From the NCBI RefSeq assembly GCF_009796865.1, contig NZ_CP047028.1, positions 1,364,001-1,428,000 of the forward strand: 64,000 bases of DNA, in the 5' to 3' direction. The stretch is from Formosa sp. L2A11 (GTDB taxonomy: Bacteria; Bacteroidota; Bacteroidia; Flavobacteriales; Flavobacteriaceae). A program made the translations under genes and the position numbers. The notes below the pieces were generated by a model. The model ran no database searches, had not been told where the DNA came from, and saw only the letters and a list, made by a program, of their open reading frames with translations. The number at the start of each line of letters is the position of its first letter. Positions within the stretch are counted from its first letter, which is position 1. Below are positions 45,075-54,427 of this stretch, one piece after another.

Positions 45075-45800
45075 TTAAAGTCCGCTAATATTTAAGTATG
45101 AATTTGCTTCATCAAAAGGAATAACAAATTCTGTTATACCTGTAGTATATGGGGCAATTTCATAGGTGTTATATAGTAGTATTAAACCATCTTCACTGTA
45201 GCCTATGTTTTGAGGTAGAACAAAATTGTCTGTATCTAAATACATGTCTTTCTTATCTAAAATTTCATCATCAAAGTATGGATTCGCAAATTGCGTGAAT
45301 TTATCTTTATCTTTAAATAATTGCTCGTTTTTTATAAGTTCTCCCGTTTGTGCATTGAAATTTAAGAAGGTAATAACTAATGTACCGTGTGCTCCTCCAG
45401 TATTGGTGTAAGATGTTAATGAAATACTGATTAATTCAGGAGACTTAAACATAACCTCTCCATCTATTTGAGCTTCCCATTCTTGAGCACTTTCTGGAAA
45501 TTGATTTTTAAAATTTATATATTCTGTATTGAAATTACTAATGTTTTCCTCAATAGAATTTATTGTCTTATTATCGTCTTGATTAAATTGTAAAGCAGTA
45601 GCAACATATTGTTTCAAGCTCTCATTTATATATAATGCAACTTGATTTTTTCCTTCAGCCTTTGGGATATTAATATCCACAATAGTATTGTCTGGAGTTG
45701 TAATAGATTGTTCTGAAAAAGAAATGTCCTTAGTTTCGGTACATGAAGCTAAAATAAAAAGGCCGAAAAGGATAAAAAATGGGTGTGATTTTGAACACAT
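45075..45800 (-). CDS. DUF3298/DUF4163-like lipoprotein
   Basis: A 241-residue lipoprotein: signal peptide, then lipobox LASCTE with the Cys near residue 20. The body has a DUF4163-like N part (VDINIPKAEGKNQVALYINESLKQYV) and a DUF3298-like C part (YTNTGGAHGTLVITFLNFNAQTGELI, IGYSEDGLILLYNTYEIAPYTTG), found in RsiV-type and other envelope proteins. The role is unknown. It sits 32 bases upstream of the ArsC/Spx-like gene on the same strand and may be cotranscribed. Confidence 0.85.
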   Translation of the reverse strand: MCSKSHPFFILFGLFILASCTETKDISFSEQSITTPDNTIVDINIPKAEGKNQVALYINESLKQYVATALQFNQDDNKTINSIEENISNFNTEYINFKNQFPESAQEWEAQIDGEVMFKSPELISISLTSYTNTGGAHGTLVITFLNFNAQTGELIKNEQLFKDKDKFTQFANPYFDDEILDKKDMYLDTDNFVLPQNIGYSEDGLILLYNTYEIAPYTTGITEFVIPFDEANSYLNISGL

Positions 45801-45917
45801 AATGTAACTTTATTATTCGCAAATAAAGGTACATATTGAAGTTTGATAATTGAAGATAAATTTAAACTTTATATAATTAAAATACGACTTTAAGAAAAAA
45901 CATAAAGTGGTAAGCGT

Positions 45918-46664
45918 TTAATTTAAATAGTATACGTAACCAAAGTTAATCCAAATTAATGAATCGTTATTTTTGTTATATTCTAATTGATGGTTTAATC
46001 CATCTACCCAGTCACTATTAAAGAATTGCCATTTAGCTTCTATTAAAAAGTCTGAATATTCACTTACTTTATATCTAACACCAATACCTGTGTTTAAAGC
46101 AGCAGTGTAAAAAGAATCTGTATTTACAGAACCTGCATCCCATTGCGAGAAAAGTTGATCTGAACTTGTAATGTTTGTGCCAGGACTAGCATAAGTATAT
46201 TGAGCTCCTAGAATTACATAAGGTGAAAAATCGAAAAAACCATAATAGAAGTTTCTTAAACTTAGTGGGTAATATTCAAGACCAGCTCCTAAATTAATGT
46301 TTTTAGATTCACCAGTTTGATTTCTTAGTCTATTAGAGTCTTCACTAGTTTTATCATCGGCTACATATTGGCCATAATGTTGCAAACTAGTTTTGTTGTA
46401 AGATAAATCTAAACGAATTTTAAAATGGTCATAGGCGTAATCACGCCTCGAACCCCAAAAGATCGGATTAATGTCAAACATTAGCCCTGCACCGAAACCT
46501 ATGTTTCCTGAATTAGTTTCTGAATCACCTTTTAATCCAAAATCAGAACGCATCTGAACAGGACCCGCCAAAAAACCTATTTCATACCCTGTCATTTGTG
46601 CGTAGAAAAAATTGATTGAACCAAAAAGTATAATAAGTGTGAGTAGCTTTTGTTTATAGAGCAT
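45918..46664 (-). CDS. Outer-membrane beta-barrel-like protein of a flavobacterial family (THC0290_0291-like)
   Basis: A 248-residue exported protein. The start at 46664 gives a clean signal peptide (LYKQKLLTLIILFGSINFFYAQ). The mature part is rich in alternating aromatic strands (YEIGFLAGPVQMRSDFG, FKIRLDLSYNKTSLQHYG, NINLGAGLEYYPLSLRNFYYG) and ends IWINFGYVYYLN, as a small outer-membrane barrel would. It resembles an uncharacterised family I recall from flavobacteria as THC0290_0291, often beside glutamate dehydrogenase, as here. A -7 box lies at 46711-46718, divergent from gdhA. Confidence 0.72.
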   Translation of the reverse strand: MLYKQKLLTLIILFGSINFFYAQMTGYEIGFLAGPVQMRSDFGLKGDSETNSGNIGFGAGLMFDINPIFWGSRRDYAYDHFKIRLDLSYNKTSLQHYGQYVADDKTSEDSNRLRNQTGESKNINLGAGLEYYPLSLRNFYYGFFDFSPYVILGAQYTYASPGTNITSSDQLFSQWDAGSVNTDSFYTAALNTGIGVRYKVSEYSDFLIEAKWQFFNSDWVDGLNHQLEYNKNNDSLIWINFGYVYYLN

Positions 46665-46710
46665 TTTATTTACGTTCAATAGATGCTGTTAGTAGCATTA
46701 ATAGCAGTTA

Positions 46711-46718
46711 CAAATATA
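46711..46718 (-). promoter_or_regulatory. Bacteroidota -7 box (TATATTTG) for the outer-membrane protein gene
   Basis: TATATTTG on the minus strand, 46 bases before the chosen ATG at 46664. Confidence 0.5.
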
Positions 46719-46828
46719 TAAAATGATTTTTATCAAAAAAATAAAACTTAAAATATGTGTTAAGATTTGTTTTTTGAGAAAACAATTACGTTATAAGGGT
46801 TAAAAGCCTTTGTTATTTGTAGATAACG

Positions 46829-46836
46829 TATATTTG
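46829..46836 (+). promoter_or_regulatory. Promoter of gdhA (TATATTTG with upstream TTG)
   Basis: The -7 box TATATTTG is preceded by TTG at 46810-46812, 16 bases earlier. It lies 46 bases before the gdhA ATG. Confidence 0.6.
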
Positions 46837-46882
46837 TAGTTCAAAACTAATGATTGCTTAGTGTTATCGTAATTTTTTTAAA

Positions 46883-48226
46883 ATGAAAAAACAAATAGAT
46901 GCTTTTTTAGAGCTTGTAAAACAGACTAATGAATACGAACCAGAGTTTCTTCAGGCTGTTCACGAAGTTGCAGAAACTGTAATTCCGTTTATTGAAAACA
47001 ATCCAAAATACAAGGGTAAAAAATTGTTAGAACGTATGGTAGAGCCAGAACGTACTATAATTTTTAGGGTCCCTTGGCTTGATGATAAAGGTGAAATACA
47101 AGTTAATCGCGGATTTAGAATAGAATTTAATTCTGCTATTGGTCCTTATAAAGGAGGTTTACGTTTCCATCCTTCAGTGAATTTAAGTATTTTAAAATTT
47201 TTAGGATTCGAACAAACTTTTAAAAACGCTTTAACAACATTGCCAATGGGTGGTGGAAAAGGAGGAAGTGATTTTAATCCTAAAGGGAAAAGTGATAATG
47301 AAGTGATGCGTTTTTGCCAATCATTCATGTCAGAATTATCTCGTCATATCGGACCTAATACAGATATTCCTGCTGGAGATATAGGTGTTGGTGGTCGTGA
47401 AATAGGATATTTATTTGGACAATATAAAAGACTTCGTAATGAGTTTACTGGTGTGTTAACTGGTAAAGGAATGGAATATGGCGGATCTTTAATTAGACCA
47501 GAAGCTACAGGTTATGGAGCTGTGTATTTTGCTAAAAATATGTTAGCAACACGTAACGAATCATTTACAGGAAAAACAGTTGTTATTTCTGGATCTGGAA
47601 ATGTTGCTCAATATGCGTGTGAAAAAGCTACAGAATTTGGAGCTAAAGTTGTAACGTTATCTGATTCTTCAGGGTACATATTTGATGAAGACGGAATAGA
47701 TGCTGAAAAATTAGCGTTTATTAAAGATCTTAAAAATGTAAAACGAGGACGTATAAACGAATATACTAAGAAATATACTTCAGCAAAATTCTTTGCAGGA
47801 GAAAGACCTTGGTCTGTTAATTGTGATGTTGCCATGCCATGTGCAACTCAGAATGAATTAGAAGCTGCCGATGCAGAAAAATTAGTAGCAAACAATGTAC
47901 TTGCTGTAACAGAAGGTGCTAATATGCCAACAACTCCAGAAGCAATTGCAATTATTCAAGGTGCTAAATTATTATTCTCTCCAGGGAAAGCATCTAATGC
48001 AGGTGGTGTTGCAACCTCTGGATTAGAAATGAGTCAGAATGCTTTACGTTTAAACTGGACAAGAGAAGAGGTTGATGCTAAATTGCATCAAATCATGAAT
48101 GATATTCATGCATCTTGTGTAAGTTATGGAACTAGAGAAGATGGATATATAGATTATGTAAAAGGTGCAAACATTGCCGGTTTTGTTAAGGTAGCAAATG
48201 CTATGTTGGCTCAAGGTGTAGTTTAA
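46883..48226 (+). CDS. gdhA: NADP-specific glutamate dehydrogenase
   Basis: A 447-residue hexameric-type (GDH I) enzyme that makes glutamate from 2-oxoglutarate and ammonia. The glutamate-binding YKGGLRFHPS (89-98; K90) and catalytic-lysine PMGGGKGGSDF (K126 region) are intact, and the Rossmann loop VVISGSGNVAQYACEKA is present. The FDEDGIDAEKLAFIKDLKN form is typical of NADP-linked enzymes. The 447 length is exactly usual. It assimilates ammonia and could take up that released by NagB nearby, though the two are not in one operon. Confidence 0.97.
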   Translation: MKKQIDAFLELVKQTNEYEPEFLQAVHEVAETVIPFIENNPKYKGKKLLERMVEPERTIIFRVPWLDDKGEIQVNRGFRIEFNSAIGPYKGGLRFHPSVNLSILKFLGFEQTFKNALTTLPMGGGKGGSDFNPKGKSDNEVMRFCQSFMSELSRHIGPNTDIPAGDIGVGGREIGYLFGQYKRLRNEFTGVLTGKGMEYGGSLIRPEATGYGAVYFAKNMLATRNESFTGKTVVISGSGNVAQYACEKATEFGAKVVTLSDSSGYIFDEDGIDAEKLAFIKDLKNVKRGRINEYTKKYTSAKFFAGERPWSVNCDVAMPCATQNELEAADAEKLVANNVLAVTEGANMPTTPEAIAIIQGAKLLFSPGKASNAGGVATSGLEMSQNALRLNWTREEVDAKLHQIMNDIHASCVSYGTREDGYIDYVKGANIAGFVKVANAMLAQGVV

Positions 48227-48247
48227 ACTTTAGTCCTTAATATATAG

Positions 48248-48283
48248 AAGCCTTCAAAATTTAATTTTTGAAGGCTTTTTTTA
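48248..48283 (+). terminator. Terminator of gdhA
   Basis: A 12-bp stem (48248-48259 with 48266-48277, AAGCCTTCAAAA/TTTTGAAGGCTT), 6-base loop, then T run; it also faces the end of the threonine aldolase gene. Confidence 0.85.
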
Positions 48284-48292
48284 TGTCTTGTT

Positions 48293-49318
48293 TTAAAATG
48301 TAATGGTGCTAAGTATGTTTAAAACTGTATCGTGCATTTGGTCTGTATAATCAAGGTGTGTTACGAGTCGTAATTTGCCTTGTCCCATATCGCTAATTAA
48401 TATATTATGTTCTTTTAGTTTCAATATAAAAGCATTGCTATCTACATTGTCTTGAACTTCAAAAATCACAATATTTGTTTCCGACGGTTCTACATGTTTT
48501 ATAGGTGTTAATGTTTTTAGGTGTTCGCCTAGTTCTTTTGCTTTTTTATGATCTTCTGCTAAGCGTTCTATATTATGGTCTAAAGCATAAATTCCTGCAG
48601 CAGCTAAAAATCCTGCTTGTCTCATGCCGCCACCTAACATTTTTCTTATGCGTAAAGCTTTGGTCATAAATTGGGAATCTCCTACCAATACAGATCCAAT
48701 TGGGCAACCTAAGCCTTTGCTTAAGCACACAGAAATAGTATCGAATAAATCTCCATATTGTTTAGGTGTTTCCTTTTTAGCAACTAAAGCATTCCATAAA
48801 CGAGCACCATCTAAATGGTAACCCAGATTGTTTGTTTTGCAAACAGCCTTTATTTTTTCTAGCTCATTTATATCCCAACATGCGCCTCCGCCTTTATTAG
48901 TTGTGTTTTCTATTTCTACTAGAGCAGATAGCGGACTGTGGTAAAAATCTGGTGGATTTATAGAATTAATAACATCTTTAGCGGTAAACATACCTTGATG
49001 TCCGTCTATTAATTTACAAGATACGCCACTGTTAAAAGAAGCGCCACCTCCTTCGTAATTATATATGTGTGCGTATTTGTCGCAAATTACCTGTTCGCCA
49101 GGATTTGTATGTAGTTTAATTGCTGTTTGGTTTGCCATTGTTCCGCTAGGGAAAAACATGGCATGCGATTTTCCAAACAGGTTCGCGATTTTCTCTTCTA
49201 AAAGGTTTATGGTTTCATCTTCCTTGTAAACATCATCTCCAACTTTTGCAGACATCATTGCATCTAGCATTTCTGGTGTGGGTTTTGTTACAGTATCGCT
49301 TCTTAAATCAATAATCAT
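48293..49318 (-). CDS. Low-specificity L-threonine aldolase
   Basis: A 341-residue PLP enzyme that splits threonine (and allo-threonine) to glycine and acetaldehyde. The start MIIDLRSDTVTKPTPEML is the family's N terminus; a Met at 49348 adds only ten residues. The FPSGTMANQTAIKLH segment, HLDGARLWNA and the Schiff-base lysine in SVCLSKGLGCPIGS are intact. It is monocistronic and convergent with gdhA. Confidence 0.94.
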   Translation of the reverse strand: MIIDLRSDTVTKPTPEMLDAMMSAKVGDDVYKEDETINLLEEKIANLFGKSHAMFFPSGTMANQTAIKLHTNPGEQVICDKYAHIYNYEGGGASFNSGVSCKLIDGHQGMFTAKDVINSINPPDFYHSPLSALVEIENTTNKGGGACWDINELEKIKAVCKTNNLGYHLDGARLWNALVAKKETPKQYGDLFDTISVCLSKGLGCPIGSVLVGDSQFMTKALRIRKMLGGGMRQAGFLAAAGIYALDHNIERLAEDHKKAKELGEHLKTLTPIKHVEPSETNIVIFEVQDNVDSNAFILKLKEHNILISDMGQGKLRLVTHLDYTDQMHDTVLNILSTITF

Positions 49319-49536
49319 AAGTTTGTTTTTATAAAAAGAATTAAGCAAGAAAGTTAATAGATTCTAATCAAATTGTTTTTTAAAAATTCAAATTTAATTT
49401 CGAAGGATTATTATTGTGAAATTTTTATTAAGGTGTTGTTTTTTTTGTTAAAAAGAAGTTAATATTGTGAAATTAATATTTTTTTTTCATCAAATAGATA
49501 AGAAATATTGCCTAATTTAGAAAAAACGTAAAATGC

Positions 49537-51003
49537 ATGAAGCCAACTAATTTTAAGCATCTTTTTTCTTCATATGATGGGAATGAAAATTTGTTTGATG
49601 AAATTTTCGATAAAAAGCAAAATGTTAGAAAAGTGTATCAAAAATTGTTTGATATATATAATGATCAATCTATTGAAGAATTCATTAATTTAAATAATAA
49701 AGCAAAAACATCCTTTTTTAATCAGGGTATTACATTTCAGGTTTATAATGAGGAAAAAGCCCAAGAGAAAATATTTCCTTTCGATTTATTTCCAAGAATT
49801 ATAGATGCAGACGAATGGAAAATAATAGAGCATGGTGTGCTTCAGAGATGTAGAGCATTAAATGCGTTTATTTGGGATATTTATCACGATAAGAATATTA
49901 TAAAAGCAGGCTTGGTTCCTATGGAATTAATTAGTTCTTCGGCTAATTATTTAAGACAAATGGACGGTTTAGATCCTGTTGGCGGGATTTATAATCATAT
50001 TTCAGGAACAGACCTTATTAAGCATTCCGATGGTAAATATTATGTGTTAGAAGATAATATACGGTGCCCCTCTGGTGTGAGTTACGTTGTTTATAATCGT
50101 AATGCATTAAAACGTTCTTTGTTTGGTGTTTTTAATCATTATGATATTCATACTGTTACAGATTATTCAGAAAATTTATTAGAAATTTTAGAATCTGTTA
50201 AACCAAAAGGTGTAGATGTGCCTACCTGTGTTGTTATTACTCCAGGTGTGTATAATTCGGCCTATTTTGAGCATTCTTATTTGGCTAAAACCATGGGGAT
50301 TGAATTGGTTGAAGGTCGCGATTTAGTTGTAGAGAACGATTTTGTGTATATGAAAACCATTAGCGGACTTACAAAGGTTGATGTAATTTACAGACGTATA
50401 GACGATGGTTTCTTAGATCCGTTAGAGTTTAAAAAAGATTCGGCTATTGGTGTTCCAGGATTATTTGCTGCCTATAAAAAAGGAAATGTAACACTTGTAA
50501 ATGCACCAGGAACAGGAGTCGCAGACGATAAGGCTATTTATACTTACATGCCCGAAATTATTAAATTTTATTTAGGAGAAAAACCTATTTTAAATAATGT
50601 ACATACATACCATTGTAGCAGAGCAACAGATTTAAAGTTTGTTTTAGAAAACATTCATAATCTGGTTGTAAAACCTGTAGATGAAGCTGGAGGTTATGGT
50701 ATTTCTATTGGAAATAGATTAACTAAACTAGAAATAGAAGCCGTTAAAAAAGTTATCCTTCAAAATCCAAGAAAATATATAGCACAACCTATCATGTCCC
50801 TTTCTGTTCATGCCACTTATATTGAAGATTGCCAGTCTTTCGAGCAGCGTCATGTAGATTTAAGAACATTTACATTGCTTGGTCAAGATAAAGAATTTGT
50901 GTTAAAAGGAGGATTAACGCGTGTCGCCTTGAAGAAAGGAAATTTAATAGTGAATTCGTCTCAAGGTGGAGGATCTAAAGATACTTGGGTTTTAAAAAAA
51001 TAA
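49537..51003 (+). CDS. Circularly permuted ATP-grasp protein
   Basis: A 488-residue protein of the circularly permuted ATP-grasp group (DUF404/DUF407). Marks are AWKIIEHGVLQRCRALN-like text near 90 (DEWKIIEHGVLQRCRALNAF), YVLEDNIRCPSGVSYVVYNR, and the C-terminal YHCSRATDLKFVLENIHNLVVKPVDEAGGYGISIG with IAQPIMSLSVHAT and HVDLRTFTL. Such enzymes are predicted peptide or amide ligases. It begins a cassette with an alpha-E protein (6 bases on) and a transglutaminase-like protein. The product of this system is unknown. Confidence 0.92.
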   Translation: MKPTNFKHLFSSYDGNENLFDEIFDKKQNVRKVYQKLFDIYNDQSIEEFINLNNKAKTSFFNQGITFQVYNEEKAQEKIFPFDLFPRIIDADEWKIIEHGVLQRCRALNAFIWDIYHDKNIIKAGLVPMELISSSANYLRQMDGLDPVGGIYNHISGTDLIKHSDGKYYVLEDNIRCPSGVSYVVYNRNALKRSLFGVFNHYDIHTVTDYSENLLEILESVKPKGVDVPTCVVITPGVYNSAYFEHSYLAKTMGIELVEGRDLVVENDFVYMKTISGLTKVDVIYRRIDDGFLDPLEFKKDSAIGVPGLFAAYKKGNVTLVNAPGTGVADDKAIYTYMPEIIKFYLGEKPILNNVHTYHCSRATDLKFVLENIHNLVVKPVDEAGGYGISIGNRLTKLEIEAVKKVILQNPRKYIAQPIMSLSVHATYIEDCQSFEQRHVDLRTFTLLGQDKEFVLKGGLTRVALKKGNLIVNSSQGGGSKDTWVLKK

Positions 51004-51009
51004 TAATAT

Positions 51010-51954
51010 ATGTTAGCAAGAATAGCCAATAACTTATTTTGGATGGGTCGTTATATTGAACGCGCAGAACATACTGCACGTTTTACAAATGTAAATTACT
51101 TTTCGTCTTTAGATGCGCCCAATAAATTATCTAGAGACCGTCAATTTGTGCTTCAATCTATTTATGAAATGGTTGGAGAAGAAGAAGAAAATGAAAAAGC
51201 ACTAATAGAGCAAGATGTGCTTTATAATGCAGCTTTAAACCCAGAGAAACATTATTCAATATTAAATTGTATAACCTATGCGCGAGAAAATGCAAATAGT
51301 TCTAGAGATTTAATATCTAATGATTGTTACGAAACAATCAATACCTTTTACCATTCTGTAATGAATTACTCTAAGGAGTATTTTGTAACACGTGGGCTTC
51401 ATGATTTTACAAGTCATATCATGCATCAATCTACCATTTTAAAAGGTAAGATTAGAAGCACAATGTTACATGATGAGGTATATGCGCTTATTAAATTAGG
51501 TATAAATATAGAGCGAGCGACACAAGTAACTCGTGTGTTGCAAATTAAATATGATGCTGCAGAAAAAGTGACTTTAAGTAAACCAAAACACTTAAAAAAG
51601 AGTTATGAGTGGACTACACTTTTAAAATGTGTAGATTCTTTCGATATTAATCGTAGGGTGTATAGAAAGGCACCAACACAAAGTACGGTTATAGAATTTT
51701 TAATGCTCAATCCAAATAGCCCGAGAACAGTCTTGTATTGTTTAAATCAGATACAAATGCACATTGCAATGTTAGACCCTTTAAAGGTTCATGAAAAAGA
51801 TACAGCGTTGTTTTTAATTGGTAAAATGAAGTGTGAGTATAAATATAAAACGGTTGAAGATATACAAGATGATGTAAAGGAATTTATAGCGCATACATTT
51901 TCAAGTTTAGTTGAATTAAGTAAAAAACTAGAAGATGAATATTTTTATCATTAA
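51010..51954 (+). CDS. Alpha-E domain protein (DUF403)
   Basis: A 314-residue all-helical protein. The start MLARIANNLFWMGRYIERAEHTAR is the alpha-E signature, and the C-terminal LMLNPNSPRTVLYCLNQI is conserved too. It always travels with the circularly permuted ATP-grasp protein and is thought to act as its partner or substrate-handling unit. The molecular function is unproven. It follows the ATP-grasp gene by 6 bases. Confidence 0.92.
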   Translation: MLARIANNLFWMGRYIERAEHTARFTNVNYFSSLDAPNKLSRDRQFVLQSIYEMVGEEEENEKALIEQDVLYNAALNPEKHYSILNCITYARENANSSRDLISNDCYETINTFYHSVMNYSKEYFVTRGLHDFTSHIMHQSTILKGKIRSTMLHDEVYALIKLGINIERATQVTRVLQIKYDAAEKVTLSKPKHLKKSYEWTTLLKCVDSFDINRRVYRKAPTQSTVIEFLMLNPNSPRTVLYCLNQIQMHIAMLDPLKVHEKDTALFLIGKMKCEYKYKTVEDIQDDVKEFIAHTFSSLVELSKKLEDEYFYH

Positions 51955-52008
51955 AAGAAATTTATAGTAATAAATTGTTTTAATTTGAAATCCTAATTTT
52001 CTTAAAAG

Positions 52009-52857
52009 ATGTACAACTATACAATAAAATATTCTTGCGTAAATACTTATGAAAATCCTGTTTTCGAATCGTTTTGGCAATATATCGTTACACCCCAAAA
52101 TAATTCAACTCAAGAATTAAGTTCTGGAGTGTTTTCAGTGTCTAATGATGCTGTAATAGAGAAGTCTATAAATGGCTATAATTTTGAAACGGCAAGAATT
52201 CACACCAAGAAACCTTTTGAGTCTCTTACGTTTGAAGCTGTTTTTAAATTGACAAAAACTAAAGATAATCCGCTTAAAATAGATCCGAAATATAAAATTG
52301 AAGATGGTTATAAAGCGCTTAAAGAACTTGATTTTCAGGTAGATTATGAAGCCTTTTTAAACACGACAGAGCTTACCACTTTGCCTAAAGAACAAGTTAG
52401 TCTTTTTGATTTTGATACCTCTAAAAGTATTTTAGATAATTTAAAAAGATTAAATAATTGGGTACATAAATATATAGTTTTTAAAGCAGGAGAGACCACC
52501 ACAGAAACACTTTTAGAAACTGTTATAGAAAAAAAGAAAGGATTAAGTCCAGACTTTACACATTTGTTATGTGCTATTGCACGTGTTAATAAAATTCCTG
52601 CACGTTATGTTTCTGGATATTTACACCAAGGCGATGGACTTTTGGGAGATTCGCAAATGTGTGCTTGGGTAGAAGTTTTAGTGCCTAATTTAGGATGGAT
52701 TGGTTTAGATCCTGTAAATAATTTACTTACAGATCATAACTATATTAAAGTAGCTCATGGTAGAGATTATAAAGACTGCGAGCCTTTAAAACAACTGTTG
52801 TTTTCTTATGGCGAGAAGACATCTAAATGTGTTGTCGAGGTAACATACGAGCAATAA
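52009..52857 (+). CDS. Transglutaminase-like protein with a degenerate active site
   Basis: A 282-residue protein with a Bact_transglu_N beta domain (1-90, YTIKYSCVNTYENPVF) and a transglutaminase core. The core region is recognisable (FTHLLCAIARVNKIPARYVSGYL and AWVEVLVPNLGWIGLDPVNN), but the family's catalytic Cys (GVCQDF-type motif) is replaced by Ser in GLSPDF (S180), and the catalytic His (SHAW) is replaced by Cys in MCAW (C218). Only the Asp (D234) remains. It probably binds a peptide rather than cleaving it. It is the third gene of the ATP-grasp/alpha-E cassette, 54 bases after alpha-E. Confidence 0.88.
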   Translation: MYNYTIKYSCVNTYENPVFESFWQYIVTPQNNSTQELSSGVFSVSNDAVIEKSINGYNFETARIHTKKPFESLTFEAVFKLTKTKDNPLKIDPKYKIEDGYKALKELDFQVDYEAFLNTTELTTLPKEQVSLFDFDTSKSILDNLKRLNNWVHKYIVFKAGETTTETLLETVIEKKKGLSPDFTHLLCAIARVNKIPARYVSGYLHQGDGLLGDSQMCAWVEVLVPNLGWIGLDPVNNLLTDHNYIKVAHGRDYKDCEPLKQLLFSYGEKTSKCVVEVTYEQ

Positions 52858-52893
52858 ATTGCTTCCATATTTATTTCTTGAAAAAAAGTGTAG

Positions 52894-52901
52894 TACTTTT
52901 G
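52894..52901 (+). promoter_or_regulatory. Bacteroidota -7 box (TACTTTTG) for prfB
   Basis: TACTTTTG lies 17 bases before the prfB ATG; a TTG at 52878-52880 is at rather short spacing. Confidence 0.45.
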
Positions 52902-52918
52902 AGTAAAATAAAATATAT

Positions 52919-54029
52919 ATGATAACAGCAGATCAAATTAAAGATCTTTTACACCGCCTTACGTCGTTAAGGCAATATCTTTGACATAGATGCCAAGCTT
53001 ATAGAAATACAAAACGAAGAAGAACAAACCTTCGATCCTGATTTTTGGAACGACTCCAAAGCAGCAGAAATAGTAATGAAGTCGCTTCGTGTTAAAAAAA
53101 AGTGGGTAGAAGATTTTAATACTGCAACCACACTCGTAGGAGACTTAGAGGTTTTGTACGAGTTCTACAAAGAAGGTGATTCTTCTATGGAAGAAGTTAC
53201 TGAACAATTCGAAAATGCACAAAAACTTTTAGAAGACATCGAGTTTAAAAATATGTTGTCTGAAGAAGGAGACAGTTTAAGTGCTGTACTGCAAATTACT
53301 GCAGGAGCAGGAGGTACAGAAAGTTGTGATTGGGCAAGTCTGCTTATGCGTATGTATTTAATGTACGCAGAAAAAAGCGGATTTAAAGTTAAAGAGTTAA
53401 ACTATCAAGAAGGCGATGTTGCAGGTATAAAAACGGTGACTTTAGAGCTTGATGGAGACTTTGCTTTTGGTTGGTTAAAAGGAGAAAATGGAGTACATAG
53501 ATTAGTGCGAATTTCTCCGTTTGATAGTAATGCGAAACGCCATACTAGTTTTGCTTCTGTTTACGTCTATCCACTTGTAGACGATACCATAGAAATAGAT
53601 ATAAATCCCGCAGATATAGAAATTACTACAGCACGTTCTAGCGGTGCAGGAGGGCAAAATGTTAACAAGGTAGAAACTAAAGTTCAGTTAACTCATAAAC
53701 CAACAGGTATTCAAATTTCATGTTCAGAAACCAGATCGCAACACGATAACAGATCTAGAGCAATGCAAATGTTGAAATCACAATTGTATGAAATTGAATT
53801 ACAAAAACAATTAGCACAGCGTGAAGATATTGAGGCAGGAAAGATGAAAATCGAGTGGGGAAGTCAGATTCGAAATTATGTTATGCATCCATACAAGCTA
53901 GTAAAAGATGTTAGAACAGCACATGAAACAGGAAATGTAGATGCTGTTATGGATGGACATATCGAGCCCTTTTTAAAATCGTATTTAATGATGATGGGAC
54001 AAAAAACAGAAGATACTAATAACTTATAA
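52919..54029 (+). CDS. prfB: Peptide chain release factor 2, with programmed +1 frameshift
   Basis: Translation starts at the ATG at 52919. After 21 codons the frame meets TGA at 52982-52984 in the context TAT CTT TGA C. Slipping +1 on CTT-T (skipping base 52982) continues as GAC at 52983 and runs open to 54029, giving 369 residues. This is the classic autoregulatory site: low RF2 lets the UGA pause and shift. The body has the stop-reading tripeptide SPF ([13 protein letters not shown]), which fits UGA/UAA specificity, and the hydrolytic GGQ ([13 protein letters not shown]). An upstream AAGG helps as an SD-like stimulus. Without the shift the product would be 21 residues. Confidence 0.96.
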
Positions 54030-54041
54030 TCACAATTAAAC

Positions 54042-54383
54042 ATGATTACAATTTATCATAATAACAGATGTAGTAAATCTCGTGAAGCACTCCATATTCT
54101 TGAAGCTTCAGGAAAACCATTTACTGTTGTAAAATATTTAGAACAGGTCCCTACAAAGGCAGAATTAACTCATATAATTAATTTGTTAGATATTATGCCA
54201 ATTGATTTGGTGCGTAAAAACGAAGCAATTTGGAAGGATAATTACAAAAACGAAAATCTTACAGACAATGCAATTATAGATATAATGTTAGAGCATCCTA
54301 AACTTATAGAACGCCCTATTGTTGTAAACGGAGAGTGTGCCATAATAGGTAGGCCACCGCAAGATATTACCAATATTTTATAA
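54042..54383 (+). CDS. arsC: Arsenate reductase (glutaredoxin-type)
   Basis: A 113-residue ArsC-fold enzyme. The catalytic cysteine lies in NNRCSKSREAL (C10 region), and the C-terminal arginine motif LIERPIVVNGECAIIGRPP is present, so it fits the glutaredoxin-dependent ArsC family that reduces arsenate to arsenite. It begins 12 bases after prfB and is probably in the same transcript. No arsenite pump is nearby. Confidence 0.88.
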   Translation: MITIYHNNRCSKSREALHILEASGKPFTVVKYLEQVPTKAELTHIINLLDIMPIDLVRKNEAIWKDNYKNENLTDNAIIDIMLEHPKLIERPIVVNGECAIIGRPPQDITNIL

Positions 54384-54392
54384 ATATTAAAG

Positions 54393-54427
54393 CCTCTAAT
54401 TCAACTCAAGAATTAGAGGTTTTTTTG
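54393..54427 (+). terminator. Terminator of prfB-arsC
   Basis: A 10-bp perfect stem (54393-54402 with 54410-54419, CCTCTAATTC/GAATTAGAGG), 7-base loop, then a T run. Confidence 0.85.

Noticed and set aside
53076..54029. prfB starting at the ATG at 53076
   Set aside because: This would lose the conserved N-terminal domain, which is encoded upstream across the frameshift site.
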